Assembly: GCA_028641055.1 (NCBI GenBank)
Contig: CM054059.1
Coordinates: 44,962,477 to 45,026,476 of the forward strand
Origin: Alopecurus myosuroides
Lineage: Eukaryota; Streptophyta; Magnoliopsida; Poales; Poaceae
Reading direction: 5' to 3'
Length of the DNA stretch: 64,000 bases
Below are positions 47,701 through 59,700 of this stretch, piece by piece; positions within the stretch are counted from its first letter, which is position 1; each line of letters opens with the position of its first letter. Position numbers and translations under genes: made by a program. The notes below the pieces were generated by a model, which was not told the DNA's origin, ran no database searches, and saw only the letters and a program-made list of their open reading frames with translations.

Positions 47701-50700
47701 TTCAACTTAAGCGGCATAAAACTTCTCAACTGAAGTTCTGGGGGGAAAATGAGCTCCTTCTCACTGTATGCATTTCCATCAATTTCATTGTATGAACAAG
47801 GTAAGTAGGTTTTTACTGACGACGATAATGAAGATTCATTAGCACCGACATGAGTCTCATTTCTGCATGAACATGGCTTTCCCGTTGAAGGGCAGATAGC
47901 TTGTCCATTAGAACTTTCTGAAGGTGAATAGGTGTACAGTGAATCATCCGTTTTCGAAAAAACACGGAACGCGTCTATTATTGGTCTATAGCCAGTGCAA
48001 CGACACAAATTTCCTGCAATGCTATCTTCAATCTGCTCTTCAGTAGGAGGATGCTTACTTGACCTCAGAAGTGCATACATGGACATCACAAAACCGGGGG
48101 TGCAAAATCCACATTGTGAACCATGTGCCTCGGCTAAACGTTCCTGTAAAAGACGTAGAGCATCACGAGAAAGGGAAATATGCAACAACAACAAAAATAG
48201 ATGTAGGGAACTGATTAAATTATTGTTGCTCATAATTCCATTTTTTCCACATCATATTGGTCGTCAATAAAAGACACTGGACATGTAACAGCCTTTTACA
48301 TGTCCACATTTTGAATAAATGGGATTTCCGAGGATAGATTCCTAATCACGTAATATGTCTTATTTACACTAGTCAAAATTGTTGAAGTATATGCGGACAG
48401 CCCAAAGTTCTCCATCTCAGTTCAATATTTTGGTTCTACTGACTGGTGCATGGAACATAATATGGGATTGGTAGAACCTAGGAGTCTACCGGGTCGGGGA
48501 CGTAGGTTGTATGGGAAGGAGGAGGTTGTGTGGAGGCGAGGGGCTCGCTGCCGGCGGCTGGGCGCCGTCGTGCGAGACCAAGGAGGCGGCGGCTAGGGCA
48601 GGAGGCGGCAGCGAGTTGGAGAAGGCCGACTCCTCTAGGAGTCGGCAATAATGTTCTTGATTATTGCTTCCTTCTCAAAATCCTATTACAACTCTTATAT
48701 AATAAAAGATAATGGGCTAAGCCCCTAATTCGACCCACTAATGGGCTTTTTCCGACCATAGACCAAACCGGTCATAACATCTCTCCCCGCCTCGACAAAC
48801 AGCTCGTCCTCGAGCTGGACATCTGGAAACTGCTGGCGGAACTCGTCGAGCTTCTCGCAAGTCGCGTCACTCACCGGAAGTTGTCCACTGCACCAGGACA
48901 TGCCAGACATCACGGCGCTTCTGGGCCTTCAGTAGAAGTCGCCCCCGAGCTGTAGCTGGGGGCGCCGCAGGTGGGTCACCGTGGTAGGCCTTGAGCAGGC
49001 CCACGTGGAAGACGTCGTGAAGCCGGGACCCCTCCGGTAGCTCCAGCCGGTAACCGAGCGACCCGACGCGCTCCACAACACGGAATGGACCCGCGTAGCG
49101 AGGTCCCAGCTTGCGCTTGGAGCGTGGGTCTAAGGACTGCGTAGTCCGATGCAGAAGGCGGAGCCACACCCAATCCCCCACCGCGAACTCCGCGTCACGA
49201 TGGTGTGCATCATAGTACTTCTTGGACAGCTGCTGCGCCTGGAGGAGGCGCTGCCGCGCCTCGTCCAATATCTCGTCGTGGGTGCGGAGCAAGTCTCCCG
49301 CGGCCTCAGTCCGGGCCGTCCCGTCCTCAAAGGGCAGCATACGCGGAGGCGGCCGGCCATAGACCATCTCGAAGGGTGTGGCGTGCAGCGCGGCGTGATA
49401 GGAGGTGTTGTAGCAATACTCCGCCCATGCCAGCCAGTCCACCCAAGCTCGTGGTTGATCTCCCGTGACGCAGCGCAGGTACATGGCAACCACCTTGTTG
49501 ACCACCTCAGATTGCCCGTCGGTCTGAGGGTGGAACGCGTTGCTGAAGCGAAGCTTGACGCCGGCCAACCGAAAGAGATCCCGCCAGACGTGCCCCGTGA
49601 ACACCGGATCACGGTCGCTGACGATCGACGTCGGGAACCCATGTAGTCGGACGACCCCGTCGAAGAAAGCTCGAGCCACAGAGGCGGCCGTGTAAGGATG
49701 ACCCAGCGCGATGAAGTGCGCGTACTTGGAGAAACGGTCGACCACCGTGAGGATGACGGACTTGCCGCCCACTTTGGGAAGCCCCTCGATGAAGTCCATG
49801 GAGATATCCGCCCACACCTGCGAGGGAACCTCGAGGGGCTGCAAGAGGCCCGCTGGCCGCTGCGTCTCCGTCTTGTTGCGCTGGCACGTCACACATGCCC
49901 GCACCCAATCCTGCACCAATGCCTTGTCGCGCGGGATATAGAAATCAGCGCGAAGGCGGTGGAGGGTCTTCTGAACACCCTCATGGCCCGATGAATGTGC
50001 CAACTCCAGGACCTGGTGGCGGAGATCGTCGTGGTCGGGCACAAAGAGGCGGCGGCCGTGGAGGAGCAGGCCGTCCGCCAGGTGCCAGGGCGCCTCCAAT
50101 GCGCCGGCGTCCAGGCGCTGTCGGAGGTCCTGAGCGTCGGTGGCCAATGCCGTGGCCTGGCGGATGGCGTCGAGGAGAGCAAAGGACGGCCCGGAGCGAA
50201 CGCACATGGCCGCTCCCACGGGCGCCGCGTCCCCCTCGAGGAGCTCGTAGTCGCGGCGAGAGAGGGCATCCGCCATCGTGTTAAGCCGTCCGGGGCGGTA
50301 CTCGACGGTGAAGTCGTAGCCAAAGAGCTTGCTGATCCACTTATGATGCAGCACTGTGGAGAGGCGCTGGTCGAGCAAGAACTTGAGGCTGTAGTGGTCC
50401 GTACGGACCCGGAACGAGCGGCCCCAAAGGTACGGCCTCCAATGCCGCACGGCCTGGACGAGGCCGATCAGCTCGCGCTCGTATCCCGCGAGCTTATGGT
50501 GGCGGGCGGCGAAGGGTCGGCTGAAGAAGGTCAACGGCCCGTCGCCCTGGTGCAGGACGGCGCCGAACCCGGTGCCGGAGGCGTCGCAGTCGACCACGAA
50601 GGGGCTGTCAAAGTCCGGCATTTGGAGTACCGGCCCCGTCGTGAGGGCTCGCTGGAGAGCCTGGAATGCCTCTGTGGCCGCTGCGTCCCATGCGAAGGCG

Positions 50701-53700
50701 CCGCGGCGGAGAAGACGTGCCAGCGGCGCCGTGATGAGGCCGAAGTCCCGGATGTACTTCCGGTAGTAGCCGGCGAGGCCTAGGAACCCGCGCAGCGCCC
50801 GAGGGGACTGTGGGGTTGGCCAGGCGGCCACGGCAGCGACCTTGTCCGCGTCCATGGCCACGCCGTTCGCAGAGATGACGTGCCCCAAGTAGGTGACCGA
50901 GGTCGTGCCAAACGAGCACTTCGAGCGCTTGAGGTGAAGACGATGCGCCCGAAGCTCGTTCAGGATGATGGCCACGTATTGTAGGTGCTCCGCCCAAGAT
51001 GCACTGTAGATAAGAATATCATCAAAGAAAACAAGCGCAAATCGGCGTAAGTAGGGGCTGAGCACGTCGTTCATGAGGGACTGGAACGTCGCCGGCGCGT
51101 TGGAGAGGCCGAAAGGCATCACCAAGAACTCGAAGTGGCCGTGGTGCGTGCGGAATGCGGTCTTCTCGACGTCGTCCGGGTGCATCCGCACTTGGTGATA
51201 GCCGGAGCGGAGGTCGAGCTTGGTGAAGAAGCACGCCTCGTGCAACTCGTCCAAAAGCTCGTCCACCACCGGGATGGGGAACTTGTCCTTGTAGGTGACG
51301 GTGTTGAGGGCACGATAGTCGATGCAGAACCGCCAAGTGCCATCGAGCTTGCGCACCAGGAGCACCGGTGCGGAGAATGGCGACGTCGAAATCCGGATGA
51401 TGCCCTGTGCGAGCATCTCCGCCACTTGGCGCTCGAGCTCGTCCTTTTGGAGCTGGGGGTAGCGGTACAGCCGTACGGCGACAGGCGCCGTGTCCGGCGG
51501 AAGGGGGATGCAGTGGTCGCAGTGTCGGGCCGGCGGAAGGCCCTGCGGCCCCTCGAAGATGTCGCGGTGCTGCTCCAGGAGGTCGGCCAGCAGGGGGTGC
51601 GCCTCGTCGAGGGCTGCGGCCATAATCTTGAGTTGCGGGGTCACGGGTCCGGACCCGCCGATGCCTGTCCACTGGACGCGACGGCCCCCCTCGCGCCAGA
51701 AGATGAGGGTGAGGGCCCCGAAGTCCCAGAGGATGGGCCCCAGCGTGGAGAGGAAGTCGAGGCCGAGGATGAAGTCGTAGCAGCCCAGGTTGATGCCGAC
51801 GCAGTCGATGGCGAAGGACTCGTTGCCGATGAGGGCGGGAACCTGTCGCGCCACGCCTTCGCAAGCAAGGCGGTCCCCGTTGGCGACGGTGACGCTGCAC
51901 TTGTCGGCCCCGGTCGGCTGGAGTGCAAGGCGCCGCAAAGTATCCCCGGACATGAAATTGTGTGTCGAGCCCGTGTCAACGAGGGCGGTCAGCGTCTCCC
52001 CCTTAATGGTCACCGGAAGCAACATGGTCTTGGCCGTCTTGATCCCTGCCATGGCGTGAAGGGAGACGACGAAGGGCTTGGCGTCAACTGGCGCGTACGT
52101 CGTAACGCCTGCCTCGAAGAGTGTCGTGGTCTCAAGCTCCGCGGTGATGGCCTCTACGGCGTCGTCGTCGACGGTGTCCAGGTAGAAAAGGCGGGCGCAC
52201 GTGTGGCCCAGCGCGTACTGCTCGTCGCAGTTAAAGCACAGCCCCTTGCGATGGCGTGTGGGCGCCGTTGCAGCCCCTGGAGTGGTCGGTGCGGCGGCAC
52301 GAGGCGTTGCCGGGGTCGTGGCCGGCCAGGGGGAATGCGCACGCCCCGGTTCGGCAGCAGCTGCTGCATGGCGTTAGCCCGCTGCTCGTATGCCCGCGCG
52401 TAGTACATGGCAGACTGCAGGTCCTGAGGTTCCCGCAGCTCCACGTCGACGCGGATGTGGTCAGGCAGGCCCCCGATGAAGAGATCGGCGCGCTGGCGGC
52501 CCGAGACGTCAGGCGCATGGCACGCCAATGCCTGGAAGCGGTCAGCAAAGTCCTGCACCGTGCCTGTGAAGGTGAGGCGGCTGAGCTCGGCCAAGCGGCT
52601 GCCGCGGACCGGCGGAGGCACAAGTCGCGGAAGCGCTCCCATGACGGCATCCCACCCTCGTCCTGCTCGAGGGCGTAGTACCATGTCTGTGCGGCGTCGC
52701 GGAGGTGGTAGGAGGCCAGCCACGTGCGGTCGGACGCAAGCGTCCGCTGTCCCCGGAAAAATTGCTCGCATTGGTTGAGCCAGTTGAGGGGGTCGACGGT
52801 GCCGTCGTACGTGAAGAACTCGAGCTTGGCGAAGCGGGGCGGCTACTGGCCGTGGGAGGCGGCCGCGAAGGCGCCCTCGTGGCGACCCGGCGCGGCGGGG
52901 ATGGAAGGCGGGGTGAGAGACGAGTACGCCTCAGCGTACCCCGGGAGACCCCCGCGAGCAGCGGCCCCGGATGACGCGGCCATGGATGACGCGAATGGCG
53001 GCGCGGTGGCCCACGACGGCAGCGGAGACGGCGCCATGGATGGCGCGGATGGCTGGCCGGGTTCGAACGTGGGCGCGGTGGCCCACGACGGCAGCGGAGA
53101 CGGCGACGGCGGAAACTTGAGCTCGGTGATCGGAACCCCCTGCTTCTGCGGAGCGGAAACCGGCGGTGGCTCCGTCTGCGGGAGGAGCACTGCGATGGCG
53201 TGCTTGATGTCGGAGACCGACTCGGTCAGGTCGCGGAGGCCCGTAGAGAGCTCCTGGTTCGAGAGGATGGGGGCAGGCTCCCGAGCCGGCGCGGCCTGGG
53301 CCGCAGACGCCGGCGGCGGCTCCATGGTGGTGGGCGCGCCCGACGATGCGATCGCGGCGGAGGCGGTGGGCAGTCCCGAAGACATCGCAACCGAGGAAGC
53401 TGATACCAAATTGGTAGAACCTAGGAGTCTACCGGGTCGGGGACGTAGGTTGTATGGGAAGGAGGAGGTTGTGTGGAGGCGAGGGGCTCGCTGCCGGCGG
53501 CTGGGCGCCGTCGCGCGAGATCAAGGAGGCGGCGGCTAGGGCAAAAGGCGGCGGCGAGTTGGAGAAGGCCGACTCCTCTAGGAGTCGGCAATGATGTTCT
53601 TGATTATTGCTTCCTTCTCAAAATCCTATTACAACTCTTATATAATAAAAGATAATGGGCTAAGCCCCTAATTCGACCCACTAATGGGCTTTTTCCGACT

Positions 53701-56700
53701 ATAGACCAAACCGGTCATAACAGGGATCCCTTTGAAAAAACGTAAAAAAGCGCACGCTAAAGCGTGAGGCGCAGGGTCTCCGCCTCACTATGGCCCTAAG
53801 CGCTAGGCGTGATTAGACGGTACGCTTAATCACGAGGCGGCGCTTAATCAGCGCAGAAGCGGAAAAAGCATTGGCTAAGCGGGCCGGAACTGGCGGGGAA
53901 ATTGGGACGGGAGGGAGCAGCACGCGGGAATCTTGGGCTTGAGAAGAAATACTGCATGCACGTTCCCCACCTCGTGTCCATCCCTTCAATTGCTGACCCC
54001 GCTGCTGTCTTCAATGCACCTAGCTGCAACACCGTCCTAATTCCTGCTGCCCTTTTTCTCCTGTCTTGTTTCACCTTGGAAGTCTTGATATATGATTAAA
54101 ATCCCATAATTTCTGCTTGTTTTTTGTACTTCCGTTGACCAAGTCAATAACACTTAAGCGCGCCTTTATTGCCTAAGCGCTCAACGGAAGGCCAGAGTTC
54201 CGCTTACGCTTAACGCTTTTTTGAACCAGGATGGGATCAGAGCAAGAGGTCTTGGGTTCAAGTTCCGGCTTTCGCAATTTATAAAAAAATTCTTTGCACT
54301 ATTTTTTGTGCACGCTTAGAACTTATGGAGTTGCATATGAGAGTGGAAGTTAAAGTATATGTGGATTGCCCAGCCTTCTCCATCACTTCGACTTTTGCTT
54401 CTATGGTTGGCGCATATAAAAACTTTATAAAAGTGATTACTTTGTACAGTTAAAATACATTTATCCTATATTGTCACTTGGCTCAATTAAGCCCAGCTAG
54501 TGAAGTTCCTGCCAGTTATTTGACATGTTTACTACTCTTACATTAAATAGTATATCAATTATTAATCGTGTAAAGGTGTGTCAACTCATTTGATTATACA
54601 GATTATATTATTGTGCTTGTATCGAGCAAAATGGATTAATATCACATATCTGAATCCGACCTGATGCAAGACCACAACCGACCTACTGCAGACTGCAGTA
54701 TACATGGATATGCTTTACTGCTTTTCCAGTACACTTTTAACCAGTAGAATACTGTGTTATCATAAATGAATTCAATATATTCAGTATTCACCATTGCACC
54801 AGCCAGCATGGAACTTAAATTAAAGAGCAATACTATCGTCTACCTTAGTTAGGATCATATTGCCAACAGAAGTAGCAGCTGCCACATGGAAACGTAGAAC
54901 TACAAGTCATACAAAACAGTGAATTACCTGGACTGGGTGCAATCCTCGCTGACGATCTCCAATTCCCTCGACCGTGATTATATGCATTCCTTCCAAAGAA
55001 TATAGTGGAGCCAAGCATGCGTTTATTGCAAAATGCCTAAATAAAGTAAATTATTTTTTGGGTAAAAAAAGAGCTCAATAGTTCAACAAATCGGCAAAAA
55101 CCACAACAGATACATAACAATTAATGCACAGGATTTACATTCGGCTCTTCAGAATGGCTCATTAGTAACTGACAGCACTATACGAATTAAACCCACAGGT
55201 TAAGAAATGCAAGCAACCTATAGTTCACAAATGCATAATCTGTTTCAGCTAAATTTTTTTTTTAGCAACTGGCAGGAGCACTGCATTTTCATTTAGAGAG
55301 AAAGAGAAACAATTATATACAAGCCTAGCGCCATGTTTTTTAAGTCAACATGCCAGAAACCTCTAAGAAACACACATGTGTTTCGGCTAAATCAAGGCCA
55401 CTTGTGGAAGAAAACAGATTAAATAAGGGTGAACTTATTGCAGATTTTTTTTACATTGCTATGTGAATCTTAGTTTTTTTAGTATGTAATTGGTTGGTGG
55501 AACCAAGTGGAATGGAATGGTTTCATCTCGGTGTTTGGTAGAAGAATTGAACGGGTCCATATTTCATTTGGTTGGAGAGACGAGTAGGAACAGAACGAAT
55601 ACGGATCAAGTAATCTCTTGTATAGAAAGGCGAGGTCCAGCACTGCATATCTGTAAATTTTTAACAAGAACTCATATGCATTTTCAGCAACATTTTATTT
55701 CGAATTCAGAAACAATAACTCAAATTAGATAGAGTGAGATAACATGACTTGTTGAAGCAATATGATTCTCACTGTGATTTCTTTGTAGTTGGATCATAGC
55801 ATGACACCATGACAGTGCAGGCTCCACAACCGCCTTCACCACATCCAAGCTTTGTTCCACGAAGGCCAGTATCTACAACACGTAGTTATAGAGAAGTCAG
55901 ATAGTAGTTCACATACCATCATATGTAAAACTTCCCTGAGATAATAATTAAAATAAATCCATGTCCGAATGTACGATTTTTGTATAAAACTCATGGAATC
56001 GCATAAACAGAGCAAAAGAATTCTTATACAAAGTAATAACCCCAGCAAATTTTCTATTGCTACAGTGAGACGCCTGAATGACACCCTGGGACGACCTAGC
56101 TCACACCAATTTCACAATTCAGGAATAACACGCCAGCTAGCCAAGCGTGGTATATTATAACCTATAACAAAGGCCGTACAAATAGCTATACCACAATGCT
56201 CTAGGTACCGTAGCGAACGATTGTGCTACTGTAGCATCTTTTCCAGGCGACATGGCCCCTTCTTATGCACACACGACAGCAGGCTTAGGCAGGCTTCTCC
56301 AGACCCTGCAAAGCCTCGTCAAAACCCTGAAAAACTCGGTTTGACGGGCCCTGCAGGACCTGGTTTAACTGCCTGCTTTCCACCTTTTCCTCCCGTCCGC
56401 ACCATGACGTCCCGGTTGTTTCCTCTTCCAGCCAATGGGCCTGCAACCGGCTAAACAACCAGCTGCACCAGTTTACTCCCGTCCTGTGACCACTAGCTGT
56501 GCTTTTCTTTCCCAGTGACATATTCCTTCCGTGACCACTAGGTGCGCTTTTCTCTCCAGTTGCAGCCTCCCTCCTTGCTCTGTCATCCGGTTGTGTCCTT
56601 CAGGGCAGTCACGCACGGCTGCCTGAAATATTAATTCACTATTAGCTGTTTTCTATGTTTGCCTCTTGCAAATGACAATGGAAATGAGACCAAATATTGA

Positions 56701-59700
56701 CGAATTCAAGAAGGGTGCAGGAAGGCTAATACACTCTATAATGGCTAGACAATATCTTCAACAAGTAATCTCTTCTTTTATCTTCCATGTTCATTACCAC
56801 CCAGCATTACAGATAGCTTAGTTTTTAACAAACAAGATGAGGCTAACCTCACCTAACTGTAAGATCCACCCTCACTACTTGCTACTTTTGCCTAAATGGA
56901 TGTGGTTTTCCCCCGCAAAAAAGGTGAGGCTAACTTCACAGAACAATAAGGTAACTTTTACAGCTAGCTACTTTTTCTTTAAATGAATGTGGCTTTTTTC
57001 CCCAAAACAAATATGAGGCTAACTTCAACAAACTATAAAATCCACCCTCACAATTTGCTATTTTTTCCATAAATTAATGTGCCTAACGCCACATACCAGT
57101 AATTTACTATAGTGTAACAAGTCGATGTTGTGTAAGAGAACTATTGCAATTCATGCCTACTTACAGTAATGGCTGCATACAATATACATACATTCATTTG
57201 AGAAGACAACATTTAAAGTTAAGATGCTAGAGGATTACATAGTGCATTTGCATACTTAAGCGCTGCCGGTAAGAATATTACTGCAAGTGGAAGAAAAGGC
57301 AGAAAGGAACGCATGTTAATGCTAACATCATTTCGTACAAACAATCTTTATTTCCATGTTCTGATCTAGCCTTGGTATACAGCATATCAGAGACAGCTAA
57401 CTATTCCATGCTGATTATGATTTGTTCTTATGTTTAACTTTGTCCCCAAAAAATAAAGGCTCGGATAACTGCAACCCAATACAATGTGGCATCATTTTAG
57501 TCTGATAAATGGCAAACAAAATATTTATGAGATTTCAACAACATGACTACAGCAAATCTGCAACATGCCAGAATGTTATTGTCAATTTTATATATATTCC
57601 ACAAAATCAAATGCAATATAGAAAGAAAGTCTCATCGCCGTTATTCGGTGGACCCATTTGGGACAAGTACCGGTAATAAAGATATGACAATGCAAAGTTT
57701 TAGCGCCGACTTCTTCACAGGAAAAAAAGGTTAAGAATTAAAATATTTACTCAACAAGTTTGGCTGCATACATATAATTATACTCCATAATTTATGTGGA
57801 TTTAAACGTTTCTACCCAGAGATAACGGCACAGGTGTCAGACAGGTCTCCAACAGAAATGGGAGCATGGAACAGAGCAGGAACAGCAACGGCAACATACC
57901 TGGAGATTGTGTTCGCCGACGAGGAATGTACCCAGACTCTGCCACAACTTGCACTCACTACATTCATGAGGGAGGACGGTGGCCACGATTTGTACCCAAC
58001 GTTACAAATTCCACCTGGCCAGCATCGCCACTGCTATCTCCACATTCGCGCCGCCAATCATTCACCCCATAAGGGTGATGTTGCACTAGCAAGAGGGCTA
58101 TCCCAGGAGGGGAAGGTCGGGGAGGATGGTAACATATAGGTGTGCCCCTAGTCTGGAGATTCCATCGTTGCCTAAGGACATATTTTACGCACAAAGTTAG
58201 TCAATTTGAGCACTTGCATTTTAAGGAGACAACAAAATTAAGGAGTAAAATTGATTGAGCAGATTAAAACCAGCAACCAACAGTGACACAGATTCGATAT
58301 CAACCAATCCTGTTGCTTCCTATCTAACAACAATTGATCGAGCTATTCACTAGAGCAGGACATAAGACTGCAGGCTGAATTGACGAACTCAATTGTGATC
58401 ATGAGCAAAAACAAGGAAGACATTTTTTACATGAATGGATAGCTTCTTATTAATCAAGAGTAATGCATGATTGGTTCATTAATTTACAGGTTGAGATTAG
58501 AATCAATACGCAGAAATCATGTACGATCCATACCTTATTCCCATGTTGTTGTAGCTCCTCCCGACAGCTGACAGCGACAGCGCCATTGGAGGACGTGTGG
58601 GCTCCTTGCAGTTTTAGCTCGCGCTATTCCTGATCACGGCCTCGCAGCTGGCCGCCTTTTGCCTCCTCTCACTCTCCCGCGCGAGGAATGGCTAACGATG
58701 ACGAGTCGGTCGGACCGAGCCCACAGCGCCGCAAGCCAACAAAGGACATAGACGCAGTCGTGTCCTGGCGCAGGAGAAAGAGAGGGGCATGAGAAGCCGA
58801 GCCAGCAGCCTGGCGGGCCATGGCTAGGGCTAGCCGTCCTTGAGGGAGCGAAACAACAAGGTGGCGGTGGATACGTAGACAAGCTGAAGGAGGTTCGGCT
58901 CCGGTAAGGAATGCAGCAAGAGAGTGTGAAAGACGGCAGGAAACGGGCGACCAAGCCGGCGGCGAAAGGGGATCTGGAAGGGGATGGAGGACTGGGAGAT
59001 GCTGTGACCGTCCGAGAGAGAGCTCAGGGAAATTAAACGAGAGACAATGGGGGCCCTGCCTAGGATGGCATATGTGCATTGGGCTGAATATATGTACGAC
59101 CTTAACTGAAAATCAAGAAAATGTTTTTTATTTTGTTCTTTTTTCTTCCAATCCTTGAAAATTCACTCCGAATTAAAAATATTAAACGGTGGACCTTAAA
59201 TCTAAACATAAATATGGCAATGTATTTTATTTTTGTTGGATTAAAAATGTATATATCTATGTCTTCCCACAGAATCTCAAACAATAATAAGATCTCTTAT
59301 GATCACATGATTGTACATTCTAATTCTATTTTCTATGGCCTAAAAATTAAATAAACTAGTGACCAGGGTGCCACTGCCAGATACAAGTGCTTACACGCGA
59401 GTCAGCTATATAACCGAAAAAAAGAATCTGTATTAACACGACCGGTTTATTTCTTATGTAAAACTATCTTAACTACTATGTAGTTGGATTCGAAATGTAT
59501 ATTATTACCATAGGATAATCCTTATTATTTTATAAATAAACCACCAAATTTATTGTCTTTCATGTTTTACTTATTATTATTATATAAATCAATCTCACGG
59601 GATCTCGCTTACACGAACCATATATATGCACTAACGTTACTAATTAATCCATCGCTTTTGTGCATAAATAGATATTTTGCACGCCACTTCTTACTGCCAT

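Larger units (their letters stand above)
48469..53722 (-). mobile_element. Ty3/gypsy chromovirus (Reina-like), in XDH intron 3
   Basis: 5254 bp with 311-bp LTRs, bounded by GGGAT on both sides (48464-48468, 53723-53727). Orientation matches XDH. It has a Met-type primer site, one polyprotein with gag, protease, RT, RNase H, integrase and a chromodomain, and a polypurine tract. Small size, short LTRs and the chromodomain point to the Reina lineage. Gag has an in-frame stop and a frameshift, and the chromodomain is frameshifted, so the copy is not autonomous. The two LTRs differ at 7 of 311 positions. Confidence 0.95.

Noticed and set aside
38090..48405. Shared 15-bp string ATATGCGGACAGCCC at about 38097 and 48391
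   Set aside because: Too short to show a common element; flanks do not match.
49149..52778. Long plus-strand frames (165, 262, 422 and other codons)
   Set aside because: Antisense shadows of the GC-rich gypsy polyprotein on the minus strand.
57834..58194. Frames of 101, 76 and 68 codons in XDH intron 1
   Set aside because: They overlap on both strands without a recognisable product; at most a captured fragment.
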